From an uncultured Granulosicoccaceae bacterium (GTDB lineage Bacteria; Pseudomonadota; Gammaproteobacteria; Granulosicoccales; Granulosicoccaceae): DNA of 62,374 nucleotides. Positions 27,681-36,603 of this stretch are shown here, in pieces (position 1 is the first letter of the stretch; every line of letters begins with the position of its first letter). The stretch spans positions 1 through 62,374 of the forward strand of contig CALGKA010000073.1 in the NCBI GenBank assembly GCA_937927895.1. The letters run 5' to 3'. Below the pieces are notes generated by a model. The model was not told the origin of the DNA, did not search any database, and was given only the letters and a program-made list of their open reading frames with translations. The position numbers and the translations under genes are program-made.

Positions 27681-28895
27681 TTAGCCCACGAGCTCATTCA
27701 ATTCGAAAATGGGTAGTAGAATCGCCAGTACGATCATCATGACCATTCCGGCCATGATAAGAATGATGGCAGGTTCAAGCAGCGCCAAAAATACGGCGAG
27801 TATTGAATTGAGCTCACGCTCTTGATGCGTAGCGGCTTTTTCAAGCATGGTTTCTAATCTGCCGGAAGCTTCACCACTGGCAATTAAGTGCAGCATCATT
27901 GGTGGAAAGTAGCCGGTTCGTTCAAGTGAGCGGCTAAGGCCTGCGCCTTCACGAACTCTGGTGGCCGCCTTTTTTACCGCGTGTCGCATGGGGCGGTTGG
28001 TTAATACTTGTGAAGAAATACCCAGTGCATCCAGTACCGGTACACCGGAGGCTGCAAGAATACTTAATGTGCGGGCAAATTGAGATGCGTTAGAACCACG
28101 AATAATTCGAGACAATAGCGGCACCTTTAATAAAAAAGCGTGCACACGAGTTTTAAAGGCTTCGTTTTGCATGAGCCGGCGCCACAGCAAAAATAAAACA
28201 ATGCACACGATCAACACTACAAAACCCCAGTTCTGAATGAACTCACTGAGGGAGATCATAATTCTGGTTAGCAGTGGAAGTTCCTGGTCCATGCTATCGA
28301 ACACTTGCACAACCTTTGGAACAACATAGGCTAGTAAGAAAGACACAATACCGACAGCAATAAAAACAAGCCCGATGGGATAGTACAGTGCTTTACTGAT
28401 AATCTGTTTGGTGGATTGTTTGTCTTCAGTGTAATCGGCCAATCTCTCTAGTACTGAGTCCAGGTGGCCAGATTGTTCACCAGCCGCTACTGTGGCTTGG
28501 AATATCTCAGGGAACACCTTTGGGTATTCGCTCATGGCGCTGGCCAGTGTTTTGCCTTCAAGCACTCGACCCCGCACTGATAACATCAATGATTTGATCT
28601 TTGGTTTTTCACTTTGATTTGCAACAGCTCCCAATGCTTCTTCCAGTGGCGTACCGGATGATGCAAGCGTTGCCACCTGGCGTGTGATTAACGCTAAATC
28701 ATTAGAGCTTATGCCGCCACGAAAAGTGCCAGTAGCTTTTGCTCTATTGGCCTTTGAGCTACCTTCGGTGACGTCTAGTGGCGTTAGCTTTAAGTCTCTT
28801 AGCTGTTGCCTAATCTGACGCGGGTTATCACCTTCTAGAACGCCTTTCTTTTCGCTGCCTGACGGGTCCAGGGCGATGTATTCAAAAGCTGGCAT
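27681..28895 (-). CDS. gspF: Type II secretion inner-membrane platform protein GspF
   Basis: A 404-residue polytopic protein of the GspF/PilC family. Two T2SSF domains are visible, the first around LALITRQVATLASSGTPLEEAL and the second around ASQFARTLSILAASGVPVLDAL. Three membrane segments occur: VFIAVGIVSFLLAYVVPKVV, WGFVVLIVCIVLFLLW and IILIMAGMVMMIVLAILLPIF. The ATG overlaps the gspE stop (TAATG). It is the last gene of the gspC-D-E-F run; no pseudopilin gene follows. Confidence 0.93.
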   Translation of the reverse strand: MPAFEYIALDPSGSEKKGVLEGDNPRQIRQQLRDLKLTPLDVTEGSSKANRAKATGTFRGGISSNDLALITRQVATLASSGTPLEEALGAVANQSEKPKIKSLMLSVRGRVLEGKTLASAMSEYPKVFPEIFQATVAAGEQSGHLDSVLERLADYTEDKQSTKQIISKALYYPIGLVFIAVGIVSFLLAYVVPKVVQVFDSMDQELPLLTRIMISLSEFIQNWGFVVLIVCIVLFLLWRRLMQNEAFKTRVHAFLLKVPLLSRIIRGSNASQFARTLSILAASGVPVLDALGISSQVLTNRPMRHAVKKAATRVREGAGLSRSLERTGYFPPMMLHLIASGEASGRLETMLEKAATHQERELNSILAVFLALLEPAIILIMAGMVMMIVLAILLPIFELNELVG

Positions 28896-30418
28896 TAGAG
28901 TTCTCTTGTAACCCGCAACACTTCTTCAAGTGACGTTATACCTTGCAATACAAGACGCTTACCGTCGTCAGTGATGCCAGGGTACTTGCCACGCGCGTAG
29001 GATTCTATTTCGTGTTCGGCAGCGCCGTCGTGGATCATGTTGCGCATAGCTTCATCAACAACATCGACTTCATAGATACCCGTTCGACCTACATAACCTG
29101 AGTGGTTACAGGTGTTGCAGCCATGAGGTATGTAGACAGTGCTTTGGTCGTGTTCCTGCATGCTAAGTTGTTCGCGCTCACCAACACTCGGTACGTGTTC
29201 GTGCTTGCAATCGTTGCACAGCAATCTAACCAGCCTTTGTGCCACTAAGCCTACCAGGCTTGAGGATAATAAGAATGGCTCTACACCCATATCGCGTAGG
29301 CGAGTAATTGAACCAATGGCAGTATTGGTATGCAGGGTGGATAAAACCAAGTGGCCGGTTAAACTCGCTTGTACTGCAATTTCAGCGGTTTCAAGGTCAC
29401 GTATTTCCCCGACCATGACTATATCGGGATCTTGTCGCAAGATCGCACGCAGTCCGCGTGCGAAGGTTAGATCCACTTTGGTATTAACTTGGGTTTGGCC
29501 AATGCCATCAAGATAATATTCTATTGGGTCCTCAACTGTCAGTATGGTTTTGCTGCTGCTGTTAAGTTTGGTAAGCGCTGCATACAGTGAAGTTGTTTTA
29601 CCAGAACCGGTAGGCCCGGTGACCAGCACAATGCCGTGGGGCATTTTAAGCACGCTTTGCAGCAACTCGGCTGACTCTTCAGCCATGCCTAAGTTTTCTA
29701 GATTAAGACGCCCGGCTTGCTTATCAAGAAGCCGCATTACTACTCGTTCGCCGTGGCCAGAGGGCAGGGTCGATACTCGAACATCTACCGGTCGGCCTGC
29801 AACAAGTAGCGAGATACGGCCATCTTGAGGTAGCCGCTTTTCAGCGATATCGAGCTTTGCCATTACTTTTATGCGAGAGATCACTTGCGCGGCTGCCTGC
29901 TGCGGTGGCTCAAGCAATTTATTCATCACGCCATCGACGCGGTATCTGACAGATAGTCGGTGTTCGAAAGGTTCGATATGGATATCGGATGCACCTTTTC
30001 GAATCGCCTCAGTCAGCATGGCGTTGATTAGGCGTATAATCGGTGCGTCGTCCTGAGATTCCATTAAGTCCTCAGGCTCTAACGAGCCTGCCATGGCATC
30101 GAGGTCGAGTTCCCCGCCGAAGTCATCCATTACAGTCATCGCATCGCTGGTGTTACCCTGATAAATTCTTGTCAGGAGTAGATCGAATTCATCTTCGCTG
30201 ACAGACTGCAGTGCAACTGGCCTGCCGGCTACGCGTCTTGCTTCAAGCAGTGCGTTATTGCTGACACTATTTCGGTGTACAAGAGTAAGTGCGTCGCTGC
30301 TTTCGGAATCAAGCAGTACGCCATGGCGCTTGGCGAAACTATAGGGCAGGCTGAGTTGCATAGGTGTTTCAACTGCCGCGGCCTGATCCAGCATCTCATC
30401 GGTTGGTATAGAAGCCAT
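28895..30418 (-). CDS. gspE: Type II secretion ATPase GspE
   Basis: Hexameric ATPase that powers pseudopilus assembly, 507 residues. Seen: Walker A GPTGSGKTTSLYAAL, Asp box TVEDPIEYYLDGIGQTQVN, Walker B ILRQDPDIVMVGEIRDLET, His box TGHLVLSTLHTNTA and the tetracysteine zinc module (LLCNDC and HGCNTCNHSGY). The N-terminal domain (residues about 1-120) is of GspE type. It shares its stop with the gspF start. A 372-bp gap separates it from gspD, long for an operon. Confidence 0.94.
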   Translation of the reverse strand: MASIPTDEMLDQAAAVETPMQLSLPYSFAKRHGVLLDSESSDALTLVHRNSVSNNALLEARRVAGRPVALQSVSEDEFDLLLTRIYQGNTSDAMTVMDDFGGELDLDAMAGSLEPEDLMESQDDAPIIRLINAMLTEAIRKGASDIHIEPFEHRLSVRYRVDGVMNKLLEPPQQAAAQVISRIKVMAKLDIAEKRLPQDGRISLLVAGRPVDVRVSTLPSGHGERVVMRLLDKQAGRLNLENLGMAEESAELLQSVLKMPHGIVLVTGPTGSGKTTSLYAALTKLNSSSKTILTVEDPIEYYLDGIGQTQVNTKVDLTFARGLRAILRQDPDIVMVGEIRDLETAEIAVQASLTGHLVLSTLHTNTAIGSITRLRDMGVEPFLLSSSLVGLVAQRLVRLLCNDCKHEHVPSVGEREQLSMQEHDQSTVYIPHGCNTCNHSGYVGRTGIYEVDVVDEAMRNMIHDGAAEHEIESYARGKYPGITDDGKRLVLQGITSLEEVLRVTREL

Positions 30419-30790
30419 TTCTTCAGATTAACTCCTGTGCACAATGGGTAAACTTTAAATGCATAAAAAAGCGTTCCATAGCGTGGCGGTAGCCATAGCC
30501 CGGAATGGCATTTAAGCTAAAAAGATGGTGGCGCTCCCTCAAGAATGCCAATATCCGCTTACGTTCTATTTTAAACGCTCGAGCGGCCTTTAAAGGTTAC
30601 GTCTCTTAGCGCCTGTGACTTTCAATTCTAACTGCGGTAATTTTAACCTTTGCTTTACAACCGTGTGATTGCCATTTTGGCGAAGCGCATGGTTGATGTG
30701 TAGTAAGAGGGATTACCGCGTTGCTGATTAGTTCCATTGTAATGGCACCCAGTCGCGGCAAGGTGCCAGTCAATAACTTAGTATCTTAAA
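30419..30790. other. Gap between gspD and gspE
   Basis: About 370 bp without a gene, unusual inside a gsp operon. It may hold a second promoter for gspE-F or a decayed gene. I see no strong terminator or repeat. Confidence 0.35.
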
Positions 30791-33700
30791 TTAGTATCTT
30801 GGAGTCACGTATGACTGTAAAAGTTCATCGTTGGCCACTTCCATAAATACCACTTCAGGTCGGCCATCTGCGAGATCGTCTAGTGATCGATCGACGATTT
30901 CGCTATCGATGTTATCTATGTATTCACCCATTGTGGGTGCCGCGGGTAGTATTTCACCTGATGCGATGGTGTCTTCGAACAGAATAGCGTCAATGAAAGG
31001 TAATGATCGGCTGCTCGCAGGGACTTCCACGATGTCATCAGTTGTAGCTGCTTCGCTAGGCTCTGAAGATTCACTGGTGGGCAGTAGTTCTGGCGTTTGT
31101 TCTTTTTTTGGCAATTCAGCTGCTGGCAATTCATCTGCTTGTAAAGGTAAAACTTCTGCCAATGGTAAAGACTCAATTGGCTCTGCAATCGGCGCAGATT
31201 CCTCAACCGTTGACACTATAACGCCCTTAGTAATGCGATCGTTGGAGGCTTCATCGGTTGAAGCCTTCTTGCTTAATGAAAGCTCACTACTAGAGAAAGC
31301 GAAAGCATCAGAGAAAGATGTTGATTCGAATTGAGTCCATTTTGTTGTAGGTGTAGGAACCACAATATCAGCCGGTAAATCGTCTGCTGGTACATGGCTT
31401 GAGTCGCTCTCTGCGACGGTATTGGTGATAACAGTGTTGTTGGCTACAGTATCGGCGGTGTTGTTAGCCAGTTCAGTTGTCTCTTCATTTTGTGAGAGTA
31501 TTTCGTTTGCTTGAGTTTCATGGTAAGCCGAAATAACCTTATCTATATCAGTCTTGGCAGGTTTTGCAGCTGATACAGTGCCACCCAATATGAGCTTGCC
31601 TTCAACAGGCTGTGGAGCACTTAAAATATCACTCGTAAATATTTCACTGGTGATTTTTTCACTCGGTGTTGTAAAGCTTGGCGATTCAAAGTGAGTCAGC
31701 GGGGTAATGCTGTCTACATCTTTACCTTTGAAATACAGCTTTAGCTCAGGCAGTTCTTTTTTGTCACGAGTAATTGAGTTGTCTTTTTCCTGTCTGTTAA
31801 GCATTTGTCTTGAACGCAGGAAGTTGTACTTACTGTTGCTGTACTGATGGGCAGTCTCGCTGTCACGCAAAATAACCGGATGTAAAAATATCATCAGGTT
31901 TTTTTTGTTCTTTTTGGTGCTGCGGTAGCGAAACAAGTTACCCAATATTGGAATGTCACCTAAAAGAGGCACACGCTCTTCGACATCAGTAATTTGATCG
32001 TCTATTAACCCGCCTAGTACCAGGGTTTGGCCGTCTTCAACCAAAACTGTCGTTTTAATTGAACGCTTACTGGTTGTGATATCAGCAGCACCCGTAAGTG
32101 CTGTGGTATTAACGTTCGATACTTCTTGTTCTAACTCCATCTTAATGGTGTTGCCGTCATTGATTTGAGGCTTAACTTTAAGCGTTAGTCCGATATCTTG
32201 TCTTTCGATCGTTTGAAAGGGGTTGTCGTTGTTAGCAGATAGCTGTTGGCCGGTTACAAATGGCACGTTAGAGCCAACGACAATCTCTGCTTCTTCGTTA
32301 TCCAGTGTGACAATGCTCGGTGTAGAAAGAATATTGTTATCAGCATCTGACGCAATAGCACGGACCAGGAAACCAAAATCTATTTCACCGGTTGCGAAGC
32401 GACCAAGCGCTAAAGATAAACCTGAGCCTACCGAAGAAGGGGCACTGCCAGAGCGTATTGACCCTGCAATACCCAGTGCACCGTCGGTCGCACCGCCTAA
32501 GTTTGAGTATCCAATTGGGACTTCTTTATCCGTGCCGTCCAGTAGAAAGTTAATACCGAATTCACGTGTGTTGTCTTCAGTGATTTCAGCAATGACTGCT
32601 TCTACCAGCACCTGTGCACGGCGAATGTCTAGCTGGCGAATAACCGCTAGAATATTCTGCATTTCGTCAGCGGGTGCAGTGATAATCAATGCATTGGTGT
32701 TTGAATCTGCTTGAATATCAACATTTGATTCACCCGTCTCGGCAGCACTCCGGGCTGTTACCGCGTTGCTATTTTGATTGTTTTGAACGATCGCATTATT
32801 AACGCCCTGCTGTGCAGCTTGCTGTTGCGCCTGTTGTTGTGCCTGCTGTGTGAAAGTGCGTTGTGTTTGGCCGCCACCATCAGCCGCAACTGTAGACGCG
32901 CCTACTTTCGCCTGGCCCTGCGAGACACCTTGTAAAATGGTGACCATATCTTCAGCGTTGGCAAACTTAAGATACACCACTCGCGTGTTGCCACCTGATT
33001 CGATCGGTGTGTCCAGATGGGCTATTAAGCCACGTACTCTGACTCGAACTGCTCTGTCGCCACTTATAAGTACGCTGTTGGTGCGTTCGTCAGCGACCAA
33101 TTGCATAGCACCTGGGCCTTGCGGACCACCAATGTTGTTGCGTTGCAGTGAAGAGAGCGTGCGAACGATTTCAGCCGCAGAGGCATGATTAAGTCTTACT
33201 ACTTCGATCTCTTCGTTGTCTGGTTTGTCTATACGCCTGATGATTTCCATCAAACGTTGAATATTGGATGCACGATCAGTGATGATTAATGAGTTTGTGG
33301 CGGCATAAGCTGCCAAGTGCCCTTGTTGCGGCACCATTGGCCGAAGAATCGGCACTAACTGGGCTGCTGGCACATTCACTACTGTAATGACTTGTGTCAC
33401 GAGTTGGTCTGACGGGTTAGCGTCATCGCCTAATATGGGTACCGGGCCCTGCTTAGCAGTTACATCGGGAACAATCTTAACCAGATCACCGGCAGGCACA
33501 GCGGAATAGCCATGTACTTGCAGCACTGATAAAAATACTTCGTACAGGCCTTCAGCGTTAACGGGATCGGTAGAGATCACCGTTACTTTCGCTTTTACCC
33601 TCGGATCGACAACGAAATTGCGTCCCGTCTGTTTGGACACAGTCGCGATCAACGAGTGTATATCCGTGTTCTTTAGATTCAGCGTAAAAGTATTCTGATC

Positions 33701-33856
33701 ATCATCGACTTGAGCATATGCGCTGTTGCACATAAGTAACAAACCGATAGAGACACCTGTCGCTGTTCGTTTCCAACGAAAATTTTTATTATTTTTCAAC
33801 GTCTTACTCTTTCGTTCGTACGATTTATGGGGGATGAAGAATCGTACATACGCCAT
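30791..33856 (-). CDS. gspD: Type II secretion secretin GspD with very long C-terminal tail
   Basis: Outer-membrane secretin of 1021 residues; usual length is 650-750. A signal peptide (TGVSIGLLLMCNSAYAQ, about residues 33-49) is preceded by a basic 30-residue extension. N0 begins FTLNLKNTDIHSLIATVSKQ; N1-N3 follow with a Q- and A-rich loop (TQQAQQQAQQQAAQQG). The secretin core shows VPFVTGQQL, GLTLKVKPQIN, VLVEDGQTLVLGGLIDD and VPLLGDIPILGNLFRYRST. After about residue 700 comes a tail of roughly 320 residues, rich in S, T, E, A and P, with no recognised domain. It starts 43 bp after gspC. Confidence 0.93.
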   Translation of the reverse strand: MAYVRFFIPHKSYERKSKTLKNNKNFRWKRTATGVSIGLLLMCNSAYAQVDDDQNTFTLNLKNTDIHSLIATVSKQTGRNFVVDPRVKAKVTVISTDPVNAEGLYEVFLSVLQVHGYSAVPAGDLVKIVPDVTAKQGPVPILGDDANPSDQLVTQVITVVNVPAAQLVPILRPMVPQQGHLAAYAATNSLIITDRASNIQRLMEIIRRIDKPDNEEIEVVRLNHASAAEIVRTLSSLQRNNIGGPQGPGAMQLVADERTNSVLISGDRAVRVRVRGLIAHLDTPIESGGNTRVVYLKFANAEDMVTILQGVSQGQAKVGASTVAADGGGQTQRTFTQQAQQQAQQQAAQQGVNNAIVQNNQNSNAVTARSAAETGESNVDIQADSNTNALIITAPADEMQNILAVIRQLDIRRAQVLVEAVIAEITEDNTREFGINFLLDGTDKEVPIGYSNLGGATDGALGIAGSIRSGSAPSSVGSGLSLALGRFATGEIDFGFLVRAIASDADNNILSTPSIVTLDNEEAEIVVGSNVPFVTGQQLSANNDNPFQTIERQDIGLTLKVKPQINDGNTIKMELEQEVSNVNTTALTGAADITTSKRSIKTTVLVEDGQTLVLGGLIDDQITDVEERVPLLGDIPILGNLFRYRSTKKNKKNLMIFLHPVILRDSETAHQYSNSKYNFLRSRQMLNRQEKDNSITRDKKELPELKLYFKGKDVDSITPLTHFESPSFTTPSEKITSEIFTSDILSAPQPVEGKLILGGTVSAAKPAKTDIDKVISAYHETQANEILSQNEETTELANNTADTVANNTVITNTVAESDSSHVPADDLPADIVVPTPTTKWTQFESTSFSDAFAFSSSELSLSKKASTDEASNDRITKGVIVSTVEESAPIAEPIESLPLAEVLPLQADELPAAELPKKEQTPELLPTSESSEPSEAATTDDIVEVPASSRSLPFIDAILFEDTIASGEILPAAPTMGEYIDNIDSEIVDRSLDDLADGRPEVVFMEVANDELLQSYVTPRY

Positions 33857-33899
33857 AATAACGCACGTAAGGAGTTAGAGTGTAAAGATTTTGCGACGG

Positions 33900-34778
33900 T
33901 TATTCCAGTTGAATACTGACCGGTAATTCAGCACCATCGCGTAAGATTGACAGATCAATCGATGGTGCCTTAACTAGTTTGCGCAATGCGCGAATAGCGT
34001 TTTTTTGATTGGCGAGCGCAATTCCATTGACTCTAGTGACAACATCGCCGGGTAAAACACCGTAGTTGGCCAGCAATCCGTCTTGCTGTTTAGGGGTAAT
34101 TTTGTACCCTAAGATACGCCCGTTCTCACGATAGGGGACCGCACTGACCAATTTGCCTAGCATGGCGGGATTACTAACAAGGGTGTCACGGATGTCTTTA
34201 GGTGACTCTGGCAACTCAATGGGCGCGTCGTTGCCAGCACCTGATTGAGCAACGGGTTGCACGTTACCGCCCGGTAGATTGTTGAAATTTTGGGTGCCAG
34301 TTGATGCGACAAGCTCCGGAAGCTTGACTGTTTCGCGACGACCTCCGTTTTCAATGATGACTTCGTTGTGCAATACCTCTGCTAGCACTGCATTGCCAAC
34401 GATAGTCTCACCTACTCGAAAGACTTCTTCAGGCTTGCCATCTGAGCTGATAATCGCGATTGCTCGATCAGCAGGTTCTGCCATATAAACACCGACCAAC
34501 TTCAGGTTGAGTCTTGTCGGCTGTGGGGTGGGCGCAACTTTTGGCGCTTCAGCTATTTTTTCACCCGCTTTGCCAAAAATATTTTGCTTAGCAGCGTCGT
34601 TTGCTATTTCAATGATTGAAGGCACGACAGCAGTGGTCGTCGCACTACCACCTGTTGTAGGTGACATGACAGCGGCTTGGGTGTTTTGTACCGGTACGAA
34701 TCGCAGTGCAATAATTGCTAGCACGTAGCCAATGAATATGACTAAAAAGCGACTTACCCATGGTGCCAGTCTGGCCAT
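33900..34778 (-). CDS. gspC: Type II secretion protein GspC with PDZ domain
   Basis: Inner-membrane clamp protein linking the platform to the secretin. From ATG 34776-34778 it has 292 residues; a longer in-frame start at 34865 lacks typical content. One membrane segment (SRFLVIFIGYVLAIIALRFV) is followed by the homology region (LNLKLVGVYMAEPADRAIAII to VFRVGETIVGNAVLAEVL) that contacts GspD N0. The C-terminal PDZ domain is ILGYKITPKQ to GVLPGDVVTRVNGIAL. It heads the gspC-D-E-F cluster. Confidence 0.9.
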   Translation of the reverse strand: MARLAPWVSRFLVIFIGYVLAIIALRFVPVQNTQAAVMSPTTGGSATTTAVVPSIIEIANDAAKQNIFGKAGEKIAEAPKVAPTPQPTRLNLKLVGVYMAEPADRAIAIISSDGKPEEVFRVGETIVGNAVLAEVLHNEVIIENGGRRETVKLPELVASTGTQNFNNLPGGNVQPVAQSGAGNDAPIELPESPKDIRDTLVSNPAMLGKLVSAVPYRENGRILGYKITPKQQDGLLANYGVLPGDVVTRVNGIALANQKNAIRALRKLVKAPSIDLSILRDGAELPVSIQLE

Positions 34779-35087
34779 TAAAATATTACTCTCGCTTATG
34801 GGGTTCAGCTGGATAAAATTCGCTGGGCTTTTATTAAGGTGAGTGCCCAACGAGTGATCATACATGGTATGGGCAAAGTACAGCCGATTTCAATATCGAC
34901 GGTAATAAAAAGGTTGCAAGCCGCTAAAAACAGCTGATCTACGGCGCAGTGCCGGTTAACTGCCGCGGGAAGTACTGCGGATTGGGTGGGTTTATAACAA
35001 GTGTGGGTATTAAATGCGCTTGAATAAAGCGGATTTATAAAGCATGCCGCGCCGATCAATGCCGGCGCAGCATCAAGCAATTGCTTG
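34779..35087. other. Intergenic region upstream of gspC
   Basis: About 310 bp between the HU-like gene and gspC, both leftward. It should hold the gspC promoter. The only visible structure is the GC-rich hairpin next to the HU-like stop. A minus-strand open frame here (34805-35080) has no protein-like features. Confidence 0.35.
35045..35073 (-). terminator. Hairpin downstream of the HU-like gene
   Basis: On the minus strand GCGCCG and CGGCGC pair, extended by flanking TGC/GCA, shortly after the HU-like stop. The following T-tract is poor (TTTATAAA), so termination efficiency is uncertain. Confidence 0.4.
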
Positions 35088-35501
35088 TTAAACCATTTCT
35101 TTCAATGATTTCAACGGTAGAATTTTTACCGCTTTACGCGCTGGCTTCGCTTTGAACATCATTTCTTCACCGGTGAACGGGTTGATGCCTTTACGAGCTT
35201 TAGTTGCTGGCTTCTTGATGCACTTAACCTTGAACAGGCCAGGCATGTTGAAGTAACCAGGGCCACGGCTGCCGATATTCTTGCCGATCAAACCAGACAA
35301 TGAATCGATCATCGCGCTGACATCACTTTTTGAAAGCTCAGTTTCTTCAGCAATGTGTGCCAAAATTTCTGATTTTGTAGGCGGCTTTTTGCCTGCGGCT
35401 TTTGATGCTTTTTTCTTCGACGCTTTTTTCTTACTTACTTTTTTCTTGCTTACTACCTTTTTCTTCGTTACTGCCTTTTTCTTAGCTTTCTTCTTAGCCA
35501 T
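35088..35501 (-). CDS. HU/IHF-like DNA-binding protein with lysine-rich N-terminal tail
   Basis: A 137-residue nucleoid-type protein. From ATG 35499-35501 the first 40 residues are a lysine/alanine/valine repeat (MAKKKAKKKAVTKKK, then KKASKKKASK), like the tails of histone H1 or AlgP. The remainder is a diverged HU/IHF domain: TKSEILAHIAEETELSKSDV, GYFNMPGLFKVKC, and the DNA-binding arm KARKGINPFTGEEMMFKAKP. HU proteins bend DNA; the added tail should give non-specific DNA or RNA binding. An upstream in-frame start (35573) is unlikely. It is single-gene, between gspC and metW. Confidence 0.85.
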   Translation of the reverse strand: MAKKKAKKKAVTKKKVVSKKKVSKKKASKKKASKAAGKKPPTKSEILAHIAEETELSKSDVSAMIDSLSGLIGKNIGSRGPGYFNMPGLFKVKCIKKPATKARKGINPFTGEEMMFKAKPARKAVKILPLKSLKEMV

Positions 35502-35908
35502 GATCTCTTTACTCGTGTGGTGTGTGTGATACCAGCAGTGGCATTGGTAGGCCCGGCGACTTTCAATCTGCAACCTTGCGGGCTTTAGAATGAATCTTAG
35601 TCCGAGATATCTAGTAAAACCTTTTCAGTGGTGCCCAGGAATACCTGTTCTTATTGCTGGTGACTGGTTAGTTACAAGAGTTAATTCCTATAACGATGAT
35701 GTACGCGCAGCGGATAATACAGCATATGGAGCATATTCCAATATCAAATTATAATATTTTACGCATATTTATAGGGTTTTATTGTCAGGCTGGCGAATAA
35801 ATACTGTATTTACAGTGTTTCAGCGTTCCAACTACATTGTTTTGAGCATCTTAATGGGTATGAACATTACAGCCGAAAATGACCTAACTGTATTAATTTA
35901 AATGCTGA
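35502..35908. other. AT-rich intergenic region upstream of the HU-like gene
   Basis: About 400 AT-rich bases between the metW stop and the HU-like start. No gene is visible. It probably holds the promoter of the HU-like gene, reading leftward. Confidence 0.35.
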
Positions 35909-36565
35909 CTATAGGTTTTTCTTTGCTGTGATTTCGTATAGGGCGGTTTCGCTGAATAGGTTCGGCAGTACCTTCGAACTAATACTATTAGCGCCTCCCT
36001 TATTCCTTAGAGTTGCCCTTCTCAGGGTCTGTATATCAAGCTCTTCGCAGAGATTTTCGAAATCTCTAAGTGTGCACAAATGTGTGTTGGGTGTGTCGTG
36101 CCAATCATGCGGTAGCGATCGCGTAGTGGGCATTTTGCCAAGTAACGCTATTGATAGACGGGCACTCCAGTAGCCCATATTAGGAAAAGACACAATACCC
36201 CTAACGCCTACTCTTACCATCTCCAGCAAGGTCTCAGCGGGGTATCTAAGGGTTTGAATAGAGTGCGTGGTCACTACGTAATCAAAGGATTGCGCCTCAA
36301 ACATTTCTAAGCCTAATTCGATATCGCGATGAATCACGTTGATTCCTCGCGCCAGACAAGTATTGATATCGGGTTGTGATATCTCCATTCCGTAGCCGGT
36401 GGTATTTTTGGTCTCTTGCAGCAGCTTCAATAGAGTGCCGTCACCGCAGGCAAGATCAAGCAGTCTGCTTCCGGGCTCTATCCACTCTTGGATATGACGC
36501 AGGTCAGTACGCAGATTGTTTATGTCTGTTGGTACAGTCGTCGCAGCTGCTATTTTTTCAGTCAT
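35909..36565 (-). CDS. metW: Methionine biosynthesis methyltransferase-like protein MetW
   Basis: A 218-residue SAM-dependent methyltransferase-fold protein that works with MetX in homoserine acylation. Seen: DLRHIQEWIEPGSRLLDLAC with the SAM motif LACGDGTLLKLL, the typical VIHRDIELGLEMF, FDYVVTTHSIQTLRYP, and FPNMGYWSARLSIALLGKMP with LPHDWHDTPNTHLCTLRDF. It lies 38 bp downstream of metX, the standard pairing. Start ATG at 36563-36565. Confidence 0.95.
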   Translation of the reverse strand: MTEKIAAATTVPTDINNLRTDLRHIQEWIEPGSRLLDLACGDGTLLKLLQETKNTTGYGMEISQPDINTCLARGINVIHRDIELGLEMFEAQSFDYVVTTHSIQTLRYPAETLLEMVRVGVRGIVSFPNMGYWSARLSIALLGKMPTTRSLPHDWHDTPNTHLCTLRDFENLCEELDIQTLRRATLRNKGGANSISSKVLPNLFSETALYEITAKKNL

Positions 36566-36603
36566 AGGTGGCTCCGACTGCAGCCTTGTGCGGTTGTAGG
36601 TGC

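Noticed and set aside
30831-31334. Long plus-strand open frame inside gspD
   Set aside because: Serine-rich translation arises antisense to the biased codons of the GspD tail.
34805-35080. Minus-strand open frame upstream of gspC
   Set aside because: It overlaps the HU-gene terminator and the gspC upstream region, and the translation has no protein-like pattern.
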